40,921 nucleotides of DNA, from contig JAQWMB010000027.1 in the NCBI GenBank assembly GCA_029246995.1, positions 1 through 40,921 on the forward strand, given 5' to 3'. The notes beneath the pieces were generated by a model. It had not been told where the DNA came from. It was given only the letters and a program-made list of their open reading frames with translations, and did no database searches. How positions within the stretch are numbered: position 1 is the stretch's first letter; every line of letters starts with the position of its first letter. Below, piece after piece: positions 20,913 through 29,035 of the stretch. The translations under genes and the position numbers were made by a program. Source of the stretch: Dehalococcoidia bacterium (GTDB lineage Bacteria; Chloroflexota; Dehalococcoidia; UBA2979).

Positions 20913-20932
20913 TTATCTGATTGGAAATTTGT

Positions 20933-21337
20933 ATGGAATTAATCATATTACAGGCAGACAGAACATCAATAAACCTCGAGGATGTAACATCTGTAAATGT
21001 AAAAACGATTGATGGTGAAATGACAATTTTACCTAATCATATAGGAATAGTAAGTGCTCTGAATATTGGTGAAGTTCATGTAAAAAATGATTCAACAGAA
21101 TTTGGTTATGCTGTTCATGGCGGATTCATTGAAGTTGCTGATAATAAGGTAGTTATATTAGCTGATAGTTGTGAAGTATCTGATTTAATTGACCCAGTCC
21201 GTGCAAATGAAGCAAAGAGTCGTGCTTTAAAACGTATTGCAGGTGAGTCCATAGCTGACGAAGATGTAGATTTGTTACGGGCAAAAAATGCCTTAAAGCG
21301 AGCTGAGTTAAGATTGAAAATAAATTCTACAAAATAA
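20933..21337 (+). CDS. atpC: ATP synthase F1 subunit epsilon
   Basis: Small regulatory/central-stalk subunit, 134 residues. The beta-sandwich domain shows TILPNHIGIVSALNIGEV and YAVHGGFIEVADNKVVILAD, and the two C-terminal helices follow (DPVRANEAKSRALKRIAG, LLRAKNALKRAELRLK). Start: ATG 20933 has GGAA at 20923-20926; the in-frame TTG at 20921 would be too early. It ends the atp operon proper. A 124-base gap without a clear terminator precedes murA. Confidence 0.92.
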   Translation: MELIILQADRTSINLEDVTSVNVKTIDGEMTILPNHIGIVSALNIGEVHVKNDSTEFGYAVHGGFIEVADNKVVILADSCEVSDLIDPVRANEAKSRALKRIAGESIADEDVDLLRAKNALKRAELRLKINSTK

Positions 21338-21461
21338 AATATTTTTTTACTAATAATGAGCAATCCTTCTAGTATTCTTTTGCTTTCCAATTTATGATTT
21401 TCAATAAGTATCAAAAATGCTTTATAAATATCTATAGCAATTAGAAGATACCGGAGAAATA

Positions 21462-22736
21462 ATGGTCAAAGTAAATTCTGAAGAACTCGTCATTCAAGGA
21501 GGAGAAAAACTAGATGGTACTATAGCGATTAATGGCTCTAAAAATGCAGCTCTTTATGCCATTGCTGCATCTTTACTTACAGAAGATGAAGTTACTTACT
21601 ATAATGTACCTGAAATCTCTGATGTACTTAGCATGAAACAAATTTTACAGAGCCTAGGTGCAAAAATTGATATTACATCAGAATATGTTAAAATTTGCTC
21701 TGCAGATGTTGATAAAGTATCTTTATCTAAAGATTTATCTGTAAAATTAAGAGCTTCAATTCTTATACTAGCTCCTTTACTTGCTAGACATGGGCTAGCA
21801 GAATGTTTTTTACCTGGAGGCGATGATATTGGTGAGCGACCAATTGACATACATATCGATGGTTTAAATAAGCTGGGTGCAAAAGTGGAAATAGAAGGCA
21901 ATAAGCTAGTTGCTTCAGTTGATCGTTTTTTAGCAAATAAAATTGTTTTTGATTATCCAAGTGTTTTAGGAACAATTAATTTACTTTTTGCTGCATGTTT
22001 GGCAACTGGTGAAACACAATTGGAAAATGTAGCAACTGAACCAGAAGTTCTCATGTTAATAGAGATGTTAAATAACATGGGTGCTGATATACAGGGTGGT
22101 GGTAGCCAAACATTGTTAATACATGGGGTTCAAGAGCTACATGGTACAGAAATTAAAGTTATTCCTGATAGGATTGAAGCAGGTACGTTAATGATGTGTA
22201 TTGCTGTAACGAATGGAAAAGGGCACCTGACTAACTTAGCATATGATCATATGGGTTCAATTATAGAAAAATTAAGAGATGCTAATATTCATATTATTGA
22301 GGAGGATGATAGTTTAATAATTGATGCAAGTAATAAAATTACTCCAGTTAATGTACAGTCTGTGCCATATCCTGGTTTTCCAACTGATTTACAGGCTCCA
22401 GTGGCCACGTTATTGACCCAGGCATCTGGATTGTCTGTGATTCATGAAAGAGTGTTTGATAATAGATTATTGTATATCAAGGAAATCAATTTAATGGGTG
22501 CTAATATTCAAATAGATAATCAAAAAATATACATTAATGGGCCATCAATTTTAGAAGGAAAAAATATTCGTGCTTTGGATGTTCGTGCTGGAGCAGCAGC
22601 TATTATTGCTGGGCTAGTTGCTAAAGGAGAAACTAGAATTAGTGCTTTACATCATATAGATAGAGGCTATAGCAATATTGATTTTCAACTTAAAACATTA
22701 GGTGCAAATATTACTAGAATGGACATTAGGAGTTAA
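21462..22736 (+). CDS. murA: UDP-N-acetylglucosamine 1-carboxyvinyltransferase, Asp-type active site
   Basis: First committed step of peptidoglycan synthesis, transfer of enolpyruvate from PEP to UDP-GlcNAc. The 424-residue protein has NGSKNAAL with the catalytic Lys27, RASILILAPLLAR, and the late LQAPVATLLTQASG and RAGAAAIIAG motifs. At the position of the usual catalytic cysteine (PGGCAIG) this protein reads PGGDDIG, so residue 121 is Asp. The same change is known from mycobacteria and chlamydiae and makes MurA insensitive to fosfomycin. GGAGAAATA precedes the ATG. mreB follows after 3 bases. Confidence 0.95.
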   Translation: MVKVNSEELVIQGGEKLDGTIAINGSKNAALYAIAASLLTEDEVTYYNVPEISDVLSMKQILQSLGAKIDITSEYVKICSADVDKVSLSKDLSVKLRASILILAPLLARHGLAECFLPGGDDIGERPIDIHIDGLNKLGAKVEIEGNKLVASVDRFLANKIVFDYPSVLGTINLLFAACLATGETQLENVATEPEVLMLIEMLNNMGADIQGGGSQTLLIHGVQELHGTEIKVIPDRIEAGTLMMCIAVTNGKGHLTNLAYDHMGSIIEKLRDANIHIIEEDDSLIIDASNKITPVNVQSVPYPGFPTDLQAPVATLLTQASGLSVIHERVFDNRLLYIKEINLMGANIQIDNQKIYINGPSILEGKNIRALDVRAGAAAIIAGLVAKGETRISALHHIDRGYSNIDFQLKTLGANITRMDIRS

Positions 22737-22739
22737 TTT

Positions 22740-23771
22740 ATGTTCATAAAAAAAATTGGTGTTGACTTAGGTACCTCAAGTATTGTGATTGCTGAGGAGA
22801 GAAATGGCATTGTTATCGATGAGCCTTCAGTGGTTGCATTGACGAAAAATGATGAAACAGTTGTTGCAATTGGGAGTAATGCACAAAGCATGCTTGGTAG
22901 GCAACCTGATGCAATTCAAGTTGTTCGTCCACTGAGAGAAGGTGTAATTGCTGATTATAGAATTGCTGAAGCAATGATGACATTTTTTATTCAACAGGTT
23001 ATTGGGCCACTAAAAGTTATAAAACCAAAATTGATGGTGTGTGTTCCGTTGGGGATCACTAATGTTGAGCAAAGAGCAATAAGAGATGCAGCGATAGCCT
23101 CTGGTTCTAGAAGACCCCCTTACTTGATTTCTGAGCCAGTAGCAGCAGCTATTGGTGCTGGTTTACCAATTCATTCACCAAGAGGAAATATGGTTTTAAA
23201 TATTGGAGGTGGTAGAACTGAGGCAGCAGTGATATCAATGTTTGGAGTTGTCGCAAGTCAATCAGTTAGAGTTGGTGGGGATACGTTTGATTCAGCAATT
23301 GTTGATTATATTCGCAAGAGACATAATTTAATTATTGGCTTAAGAGCTGCTGAGGAAATTAAAATTAAGATTGGCTCTGCTATTGAAATTGAAAATCAAG
23401 ATAAAATAGGTATTCGTGGTAAAGATCAACTATCCGGTATCCCTAGAACAATTACTATTACTTCTAATGAAATTGCTAATGCAATCGAACCTCAATTAAG
23501 TGAAATAGCTTTAACAATTGTATCCGTACTTGATCAAACTCCTCCTGAATTAGCTGCTGATATCATTGATAGAGGCATTATGCTTACAGGTGGCAGTGCC
23601 CAATTAAAATTCATTGATAAGCTACTCCTTTTAGAGACTGGTGTCCCTATTCATACTTCTGATAATCCTCGTCATTGTATTGCTCTAGGAGCATTAATGG
23701 GTTTAGATTTTGCTGATTCAATTGCTAGGTCTTTTACTTATGAGGATGATTTTTTTTCATCTAATGATTAG
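22740..23771 (+). CDS. mreB: MreB/Mbl-family actin-like protein
   Basis: Bacterial actin homologue organising wall synthesis, 343 residues. It has the phosphate-1 loop GVDLGTSS, the PLGITNVEQRAIRDA stretch, the catalytic glutamate in SEPVAAAIGAGL, and the late LTGGSAQLKFIDKLL. The phosphate-2 loop differs from the family: NIGGGRTE rather than DIGGGTTE (Asn154, Arg159), and GLRAAEEIKIKIG replaces the usual GERTAEEIKIEIG. It may bind or hydrolyse ATP differently. It lies 3 bases after murA, so the two are surely co-transcribed, as with murA and mbl downstream of atp in many Firmicutes. Confidence 0.9.
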   Translation: MFIKKIGVDLGTSSIVIAEERNGIVIDEPSVVALTKNDETVVAIGSNAQSMLGRQPDAIQVVRPLREGVIADYRIAEAMMTFFIQQVIGPLKVIKPKLMVCVPLGITNVEQRAIRDAAIASGSRRPPYLISEPVAAAIGAGLPIHSPRGNMVLNIGGGRTEAAVISMFGVVASQSVRVGGDTFDSAIVDYIRKRHNLIIGLRAAEEIKIKIGSAIEIENQDKIGIRGKDQLSGIPRTITITSNEIANAIEPQLSEIALTIVSVLDQTPPELAADIIDRGIMLTGGSAQLKFIDKLLLLETGVPIHTSDNPRHCIALGALMGLDFADSIARSFTYEDDFFSSND

Positions 23772-23797
23772 ATAAACTTTTTTAAAGATACTTATTT

Positions 23798-24139
23798 TCA
23801 TATTTTATTTTTTATTATTCTAATTATGGGGCCTATGATCATAAAGCCTATGAATCCTAGTGTAGTTAATGCTAGGTTTTCTAAAATAAATTCTTCATTC
23901 TCTTTCGAAGAATCAAAAAGAAGCTTGCATGCGTTAGAAATAATCCAAAGACATAAAATATAAATTATCAGAGATACTTTAGGTCTTTTTTTTGCTATGC
24001 CTGAATGAATATATCTTATGCCATGCATTATGCCAAATAAAAAATAAAACAAGTAACTAATTTTCAACTCAATAAAAAAAATGAATAATATTAAGGTGGC
24101 TGCGTATATAAAATTTATTTTAAAATTTTTCAAAAGCAC
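23798..24139 (-). CDS. Small integral membrane protein of unknown function
   Basis: A 113-residue protein with about four hydrophobic helices (roughly 9-24, 28-44, 55-72 and 88-106). Two short basic stretches (SGIAKKRPK, IRIIKNKI) suggest cytoplasmic loops. I recognise no family. It begins 8 bases after the ispH stop on the same strand, at a GTG, so it is probably the second gene of an ispH operon. A TTG two codons later is an alternative start. It is called a gene because of the operon spacing and membrane-protein composition; expression is unproven. Confidence 0.55.
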   Translation of the reverse strand: MLLKNFKINFIYAATLILFIFFIELKISYLFYFLFGIMHGIRYIHSGIAKKRPKVSLIIYILCLWIISNACKLLFDSSKENEEFILENLALTTLGFIGFMIIGPIIRIIKNKI

Positions 24140-24147
24140 TCTCTTTT

Positions 24148-25101
24148 TTATTGCGTTAGGTTTCTTTTGGGGACAGGAAGATTGTCAGGTGGTTTAAATT
24201 CAATTGTTTCTTGAGCTACGGATATTGTATCAATCGTTTTGACTCCTCTTTGCATCAAGTCATTAATAATAGGTTCAAGAAGCTCATCTGGAACTGATGC
24301 TCCTGCAGTTAAACCAATCACACCTACATTTTGATACCATGATTCGTCAATTTCTTCTATTCCTTCTATTCGATAAGCTACTGCTCCAGAGCTTTTTGCA
24401 TGTTCCATTAATCTAACTGAATTACTTGAATTTGGGGAACCAACTACTAAAATCATGTCAGCCTTTTTTGCTAGCTCTTTTACAGCAGCTTGCCTGTTTG
24501 TAGTCGCATAACAAATATCATTTCTAATTTCTGCATTTGGAAATTTTTGATTGATTGTATCTATGATTTCGTGCGTGTCATCAACTGATAACGTAGTCTG
24601 AGTCACAACGAAAACTTTTTCTGAATTAATGGAAACATTATTTGCTTCATCAATACTATCAATGACAGTTGTTTTCGTAGGGGCTTCTCCTAATGTGCCT
24701 TCAACTTCATCATGGCCTCTATGACCAACAAGTAAGATATCATAACCATCTCGAGCAGCTTTTTTTGTTTCTAAATGGACTTTTGTGACTAGAGGACATG
24801 TTGCATCAATAATTCTTAATTTTCTTTTTTTTGCTTCTTGCATTACTAAAGGAGAAATACCATGAGCACTAAAGACAATTCTAGATTTTTTTGGAACTTC
24901 TATAATATTCTCAGTAAAAATGACTCCTCTTTTTTTAAAATTTTCTACAATAAACTTGTTGTGTACGATTTCATGATAAGAGTAAATTGGTGGTCCTTCA
25001 CTCTCAAGTAAATGATTAATGACTTCAATTGCCCTTACAACGCCAGCACAAAAACCTCGAGGTTCTGCTAAAAGTAATGTGTGTGGTTTAATTTTATTCA
25101 T
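24148..25101 (-). CDS. ispH: 4-hydroxy-3-methylbut-2-enyl diphosphate reductase
   Basis: Last step of the MEP isoprenoid pathway: reduction of HMBPP to IPP and DMAPP by a 4Fe-4S enzyme. The three cluster cysteines are Cys18 (EPRGFCAGV), Cys102 (DATCPLVTKVH) and Cys197 (NDICYATTNRQ). TQTTLSVDDT, the SSNSVRL substrate motif and GLTAGASVPDELL are also present. The 317-residue length is normal. A TATAAT-like -10 lies upstream (complement of 25132-25137), with transcription beginning about 25 bases before the ATG. It implies MEP-pathway isoprenoids, hence quinones and undecaprenol. Confidence 0.95.
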   Translation of the reverse strand: MNKIKPHTLLLAEPRGFCAGVVRAIEVINHLLESEGPPIYSYHEIVHNKFIVENFKKRGVIFTENIIEVPKKSRIVFSAHGISPLVMQEAKKRKLRIIDATCPLVTKVHLETKKAARDGYDILLVGHRGHDEVEGTLGEAPTKTTVIDSIDEANNVSINSEKVFVVTQTTLSVDDTHEIIDTINQKFPNAEIRNDICYATTNRQAAVKELAKKADMILVVGSPNSSNSVRLMEHAKSSGAVAYRIEGIEEIDESWYQNVGVIGLTAGASVPDELLEPIINDLMQRGVKTIDTISVAQETIEFKPPDNLPVPKRNLTQ

Positions 25102-25213
25102 CAGTTATAATATTTATAGAATCATTGTTATATTATACTTCATTTTATAGTGACCTCAGTTAATGTAACAGAGATGAAGTTAATTTCTTTTTTTAGAGCT
25201 TGGTGATAAGTAA

Positions 25214-26017
25214 ATGGATAATATGATTAAATCGACTCTGCGTAGTCCATTCTTACCAACCCCTTTTAAAAAGCTACTTCAACATAAAATATACTTCGAG
25301 AATTTTTTTATGCAAATTGTACCTAGTATAGATACGCAAGGGTTTATTGACAGCGCATTATATATATCTGATATATCCTTAGAACCTGTAGAATCTATCA
25401 TTTCTATAAATGAGTATAAAAAAATTTTTAATAATTATGATTTAGAATATCAAAACAATATAATCTCAATTCTTAATATTTTTGACTATCAACAACCACA
25501 AGTTCTTTTAATTTTAGCAGCTCTTTTAGAAGCTTTTGATAACGATACAATTGGTGGGAGTGGCTCTATGACAATAAGGGTAGACCGTACTCAGGAAAAA
25601 AATAATCAGAAATTTAATTTAATATTGCCAAATTCTGAAGATTTTTATTTATTTAAAGAGTTTGTGGATTTTTTCGAATCAAATACTATACCTGATTTAT
25701 ACTTATCATTTGCAAATCATCAAGATTACCTTATTTATATGTGGGAAAATTTACAACATCTTTCTAGTTTTCCAGATGTTAGAAGACTGATTAGAGGAAT
25801 TTACTATTATGCAATTTCATCTAGTAAATTTCTTGCTGAGCCTATCCATATTAGCGTGCAAGAATGTATATCAGCTGGGATTTCTTTAGATGAAATTAAT
25901 AAAATAAAAGAATTAATTTCATCTAATCTCTCAATGTATTCTGCAATGATTGTGCATTGTTCGGCTATGAGAATTGGCTTAGGCATTAATCAAAAAAAAG
26001 TTATTAAGGGTAATTAA
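25214..26017 (+). CDS. DehI-like protein (2-haloacid dehalogenase family fold), function uncertain
   Basis: A 267-residue, mainly helical protein resembling the DehI group (PF10778): a repeated pattern with ILNIFDYQQPQVLLILAALLEAF in the middle, LPNSEDFYLFKEFVDFF, then IPDLYLSFANHQDYLIYMWENLQ and a C-terminal MYSAMIVHCSAMRIGLG. True DehI enzymes remove halide from 2-haloacids, but many homologues have no known substrate. GGTGA at 25202-25206 is well spaced for ATG 25214. It lies one base before the SCO1664-family gene and is clearly its operon partner. The family assignment is from remembered pattern and should be treated as moderate. Confidence 0.5.
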   Translation: MDNMIKSTLRSPFLPTPFKKLLQHKIYFENFFMQIVPSIDTQGFIDSALYISDISLEPVESIISINEYKKIFNNYDLEYQNNIISILNIFDYQQPQVLLILAALLEAFDNDTIGGSGSMTIRVDRTQEKNNQKFNLILPNSEDFYLFKEFVDFFESNTIPDLYLSFANHQDYLIYMWENLQHLSSFPDVRRLIRGIYYYAISSSKFLAEPIHISVQECISAGISLDEINKIKELISSNLSMYSAMIVHCSAMRIGLGINQKKVIKGN

Positions 26018-26018
26018 A

Positions 26019-26786
26019 ATGATTAATGATTTTTTGAATCAAGATATTGATAATTCATCATCCAACAATCAATATTCTCTTGATGAAAAATTAGATTTTT
26101 TGGCTAATGCTGAAATTGTAGAAATTAATCCGATATATCGTGGCTCAAACTACGTGTATCTTACTTTGTTAAAAAATCATAAATCTCAAAAGATGCTTTC
26201 TATCTACAAGCCGGTAGATGGCTTACAGCCATTATTTGATTTTGATATTACTACGCTTCCAGATAGAGAGTTATCTGCTTTTGTTCTTGATCAATTATTA
26301 GGATGGAACTTGATTCCAGCTATTGTCATTAGAAATGGCCCTTTAGGAGTAGGCTCTTTGCAGGAATTTATTTATCATGATCCTAATAATAATTATTTTG
26401 ACTTTATTAATGAACCGGCGCATCATCCTTCTCTATTGCAGATAGCAGTCTTTGATCTTTTAGCTAATAATGCAGATCGCAAAGGAGGACATGTTATTCA
26501 AGATTCTTCAAAAAATTTCTGGGCTATAGATAATGCACTTAGTTTTCATACTGAAGAAAAGCTTAGAACTGTTATTTGGGATTTTGCAGAAAAAAAGATT
26601 CCAGATAATTTAATTAGTGATATAAAAGTTTTATCTAATATTTTAGAATCCAATAAAAATAAGCTTTCAAGCAGTATAAATCAATTAGAGATTGAAAGTC
26701 TGCTTGTCCGTTGTAATGAGCTTGCATGCAACCCTATTATGCCTAAGATTTACCCATGGCGTTGTTGGCCATGGCCTTTAATTTAG
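26019..26786 (+). CDS. SCO1664-family kinase-like protein
   Basis: A 255-residue protein of the SCO1664 family (TIGR03843), distantly related to phosphatidylinositol 3/4-kinase-like folds. Diagnostic segments are SIYKPVDG (Lys64, ATP-contact candidate), LGWNLIPAIVIRNGPLGVGSLQEFI, the catalytic-loop-like LLANNADRKGGHV (Asp153), and WAIDNALSFH (Asp171, metal-binding candidate), then LRTVIWDFAEKKIPD. The biochemical role is unknown. The upstream AAGGG is 8 bases from ATG 26019. The last 44 bases overlap the end of the phosphatase gene on the other strand. The usual actinobacterial neighbours (DUF3090, a phosphoglycerate-mutase-like gene) are absent here. Confidence 0.8.
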   Translation: MINDFLNQDIDNSSSNNQYSLDEKLDFLANAEIVEINPIYRGSNYVYLTLLKNHKSQKMLSIYKPVDGLQPLFDFDITTLPDRELSAFVLDQLLGWNLIPAIVIRNGPLGVGSLQEFIYHDPNNNYFDFINEPAHHPSLLQIAVFDLLANNADRKGGHVIQDSSKNFWAIDNALSFHTEEKLRTVIWDFAEKKIPDNLISDIKVLSNILESNKNKLSSSINQLEIESLLVRCNELACNPIMPKIYPWRCWPWPLI

Positions 26787-27702
26787 CAATCAATAAATAT
26801 TTAGTGCTGTTGATTAGTCTTAGTAACAAACCGAAAATAATATTTTTTTCATTAAATCGATTCTTTAAAATATCTATATCTTTTTCCTCCCCGGCTACTA
26901 TTGTTCCATGCCAGTTTTGTATCTCATCAATTTTTTTTGGTAGAGGTAAGGGATCGTCAATTGCATTTCTAATTTCATTCCACTGATGTTTATTTTTAAT
27001 CCACACTTTTTTTCTACCAGCTCTTAAAAGTACTATGCCAGCAGCAATATCCCACAGTCTCATGCCATTTAAATATGCTCCATCTAAAATACCTATAGCT
27101 AACATTGTAATTTCAAAAACAGCGCAACCGCTAACTCTAACATCGCTACCTGTATGCTTTGCAGGTATTGCATAAGGTAATGTGTGCAACCCCCTTTTAA
27201 TCTCTTGTTTTCCTTTATTAATATCTATTGCTTGATTATTAAATTTAATTTTTGAATTCAAATTAGCATGATATACGCCAGGAGTTAACTGATGCGATAC
27301 GGAAATCCATATTGCACCAACGATAGGGCTGTTGTTAAACAGTAATCCTATAGAACACCCAAAAATAGGTAGTTGATTAACAAAATTAGTTGTTCCATCT
27401 ATTGGATCAATGACCCATGCTAATGCATTATTTGATATTTCAAGAGGTTTCTCTTCTTCGCCTATAATTGTATGTTCAGGGTATTCTTTTTGGATACTTG
27501 CTCGTATGAATGCTTCTATATTTTTATCAGCGTCAGTGACTGGATTGTTTGGTATTTTAGAAATATTTTTTGCATTTTTGTAAGTAAGTTTGCCAGGATC
27601 AGTGATAGCTTGAATAATTTTATTACCAGCTTTATTAGCAAGATTATATGCAAAATTTTCTAAGCTTTGCAATTCTTCATTTGTTAATTCAGTTTTATTC
27701 AT
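26743..27702 (-). CDS. Inositol-monophosphatase-family protein (SuhB/CysQ type)
   Basis: Mg2+-dependent phosphatase family, 319 residues. The metal-site motifs are present: GEEEKPLE, DPIDGTTNFVNQLPIFGCSIG, and the late LRLWDIAAGIVLLRAG. Substrates in the family include inositol phosphates, PAP and fructose bisphosphate; the sequence does not decide which. The C-terminus extends past the normal end with a hydrophobic, basic tail (FGLLLRLINSTKYLLIAKLK), part of which is the overlap with the SCO1664-family gene. It starts 17 bases after ccr on the same strand and is probably co-transcribed with it. Confidence 0.85.
   Translation of the reverse strand: MNKTELTNEELQSLENFAYNLANKAGNKIIQAITDPGKLTYKNAKNISKIPNNPVTDADKNIEAFIRASIQKEYPEHTIIGEEEKPLEISNNALAWVIDPIDGTTNFVNQLPIFGCSIGLLFNNSPIVGAIWISVSHQLTPGVYHANLNSKIKFNNQAIDINKGKQEIKRGLHTLPYAIPAKHTGSDVRVSGCAVFEITMLAIGILDGAYLNGMRLWDIAAGIVLLRAGRKKVWIKNKHQWNEIRNAIDDPLPLPKKIDEIQNWHGTIVAGEEKDIDILKNRFNEKNIIFGLLLRLINSTKYLLIAKLKAMANNAMGKS
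26754..26774. repeat. GC-rich inverted repeat inside the convergent gene overlap
   Basis: CCATGGC (26754-26760) and GCCATGG (26768-26774) form a perfect 7-bp stem with a 7-base loop, within the last codons of both the SCO1664-family gene and the phosphatase gene. It is notably GC-rich for this AT-rich window. There is no long T-run on either side, so it is at most a weak or imperfect shared terminator. Confidence 0.5.
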
Positions 27703-27719
27703 AGCTTCAAACTATCTTT

Positions 27720-28940
27720 TTATTTCTTTGATATTTTAATTGTCATATTACCTGGTTTATGTGTATTTTCTAATAATTTCTGATGAGCAATACCAATGTC
27801 ATTGAATTCAAATATTTCTGAAACTGTTGGTATGACTTTTTTCTTCATAACTAATTCATTAATGCCTTGGCAGTCGCTAGGATTTGCAAAATGTGACCCC
27901 TGCAATCTTTTTTGCTTAACCCATAAATATCTTAAATCTACATCAGCATTATATCCAGATGTCCCACCACAGACTACTACCATGCCTCCAGTATCGCATA
28001 CAAAAATCGATGTCGGTATTGTATCTTCCCCGGAGTGCTCAAAAACAATTTCTGGTTTTTGTTTTTTCCCAATAATAGTTTGGAATTCTTCTAGAAATCT
28101 TCTTGCTTGGTCAGTCCATAATTTCATTTCTGGTTGGTTTTTAATATCAGGTAGCCTACCCCAATGGGAGAATTTTTTTCTGTTTATGCTTCCTAAAGCA
28201 CCAATACTTTTACAGAATGCAGATTTATCTTCACTAGAAGTTACTGCTATTGGGATACCTCCTAAAGCAGCAGTAATTTTGATTGCCATTGCACCTAAAC
28301 CACCGGCACCTCCCCAAATTAACACTGGAGTACCTTTTTTTACTTTATTGGGGGAAAATCCCATAAGCTGCCTATATGCTGTTGCTCCAGTAAGCATGTA
28401 GACTGATGCTTCCTCCCAGCTTAAAAAATTTGGCTTACTATAGCATTGGAATTCTTTGACTATGGCAAACTGTGCAAATGAACCATAATTTGTATCATAT
28501 CCCCATATACCTGACGATACAGATTCCATCGGTGGTTTACCAAGCAATATATCTTCTTGATTTTCATTCCATGTCCCACAAGAAATTACTACTTCATCAC
28601 CAACAGTAACTTTTTTAACATTTTCACCTATTGCCCATACAATTCCTGAAGCATCTGAACCACATACTTGATAGTCTTCATTATAGCCATTGCGTTGATT
28701 TTGTTTAATGATATCTACAGGTTCTCCAAGAGCTGCCCAAACTCCGTCATAATTAACGCCTGCTGCCATTACAGCTATTAAAACATCATTTTTACCTACT
28801 TTAGGAACAGGTACTTCTTCTATTGCAAATGCTTTGAGGGGGTTGCCATATCTTTCTTGACGAATCGTAGCAGCATGCATCATGGATGGAATTTCACCAA
28901 TTTTCGGTAATTCTCCAATAGGATAAATTTGATTAGTCAT
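27720..28940 (-). CDS. ccr: Crotonyl-CoA carboxylase/reductase
   Basis: NADPH-dependent reductive carboxylation of crotonyl-CoA to ethylmalonyl-CoA, the key step of the ethylmalonyl-CoA pathway. It also supplies polyketide extender units. The 406-residue medium-chain reductase has AAGVNYDGVWAALGEP, CGSDASGIVW, YGSFAQFAIVK, the nucleotide-binding loop WGGAGGLGAMA, and RYLWVKQKRLQGSHFANPSD, whose histidine fits the known CO2-pocket residue. Start: ATG 28940 is placed at the predicted transcription start of its promoter (see 28947-28975); TTG 28946 is an alternative. No other ethylmalonyl-CoA genes are in the window. The following gene is the phosphatase. Confidence 0.9.
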   Translation of the reverse strand: MTNQIYPIGELPKIGEIPSMMHAATIRQERYGNPLKAFAIEEVPVPKVGKNDVLIAVMAAGVNYDGVWAALGEPVDIIKQNQRNGYNEDYQVCGSDASGIVWAIGENVKKVTVGDEVVISCGTWNENQEDILLGKPPMESVSSGIWGYDTNYGSFAQFAIVKEFQCYSKPNFLSWEEASVYMLTGATAYRQLMGFSPNKVKKGTPVLIWGGAGGLGAMAIKITAALGGIPIAVTSSEDKSAFCKSIGALGSINRKKFSHWGRLPDIKNQPEMKLWTDQARRFLEEFQTIIGKKQKPEIVFEHSGEDTIPTSIFVCDTGGMVVVCGGTSGYNADVDLRYLWVKQKRLQGSHFANPSDCQGINELVMKKKVIPTVSEIFEFNDIGIAHQKLLENTHKPGNMTIKISKK

Positions 28941-28946
28941 GGCCAA

Positions 28947-28975
28947 ATGTTAACAGATTCATGGATTGATGTAAA
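28947..28975 (-). promoter_or_regulatory. Promoter of ccr, probably leaderless
   Basis: On the minus strand, TTTACA (28975-28970) and TAACAT (28952-28947) are separated by exactly 17 bases. Transcription would begin at or within one or two bases of the ATG at 28940, with no room for a ribosome site, so the mRNA would be leaderless. The -35 element overlaps the T-run that ends the amt transcript. Confidence 0.55.
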
Positions 28976-29024
28976 AAGAACTAAAATATTGTATTAATTT
29001 TTTTTAATACAATATTTTAGTTCT
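28972..29024 (-). terminator. Intrinsic terminator of amt
   Basis: A perfect 21-bp stem (arms 28977-28997 and 29004-29024; one arm begins AGAACTAAAATATTG) with a 6-base loop begins 12 bases after the amt stop codon. On the minus strand it is followed by TTCTTTTT. The stem is AT-rich, so its length rather than its GC content gives it strength. Confidence 0.8.
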
Positions 29025-29035
29025 GTAGTAATAAT

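Noticed and set aside
27796-28401. 201-codon open frame on the + strand opposite ccr
   Set aside because: It is a shadow of ccr on the other strand; the composition (Pro/Ser/Cys-rich) has no family resemblance and there is no ribosome site.
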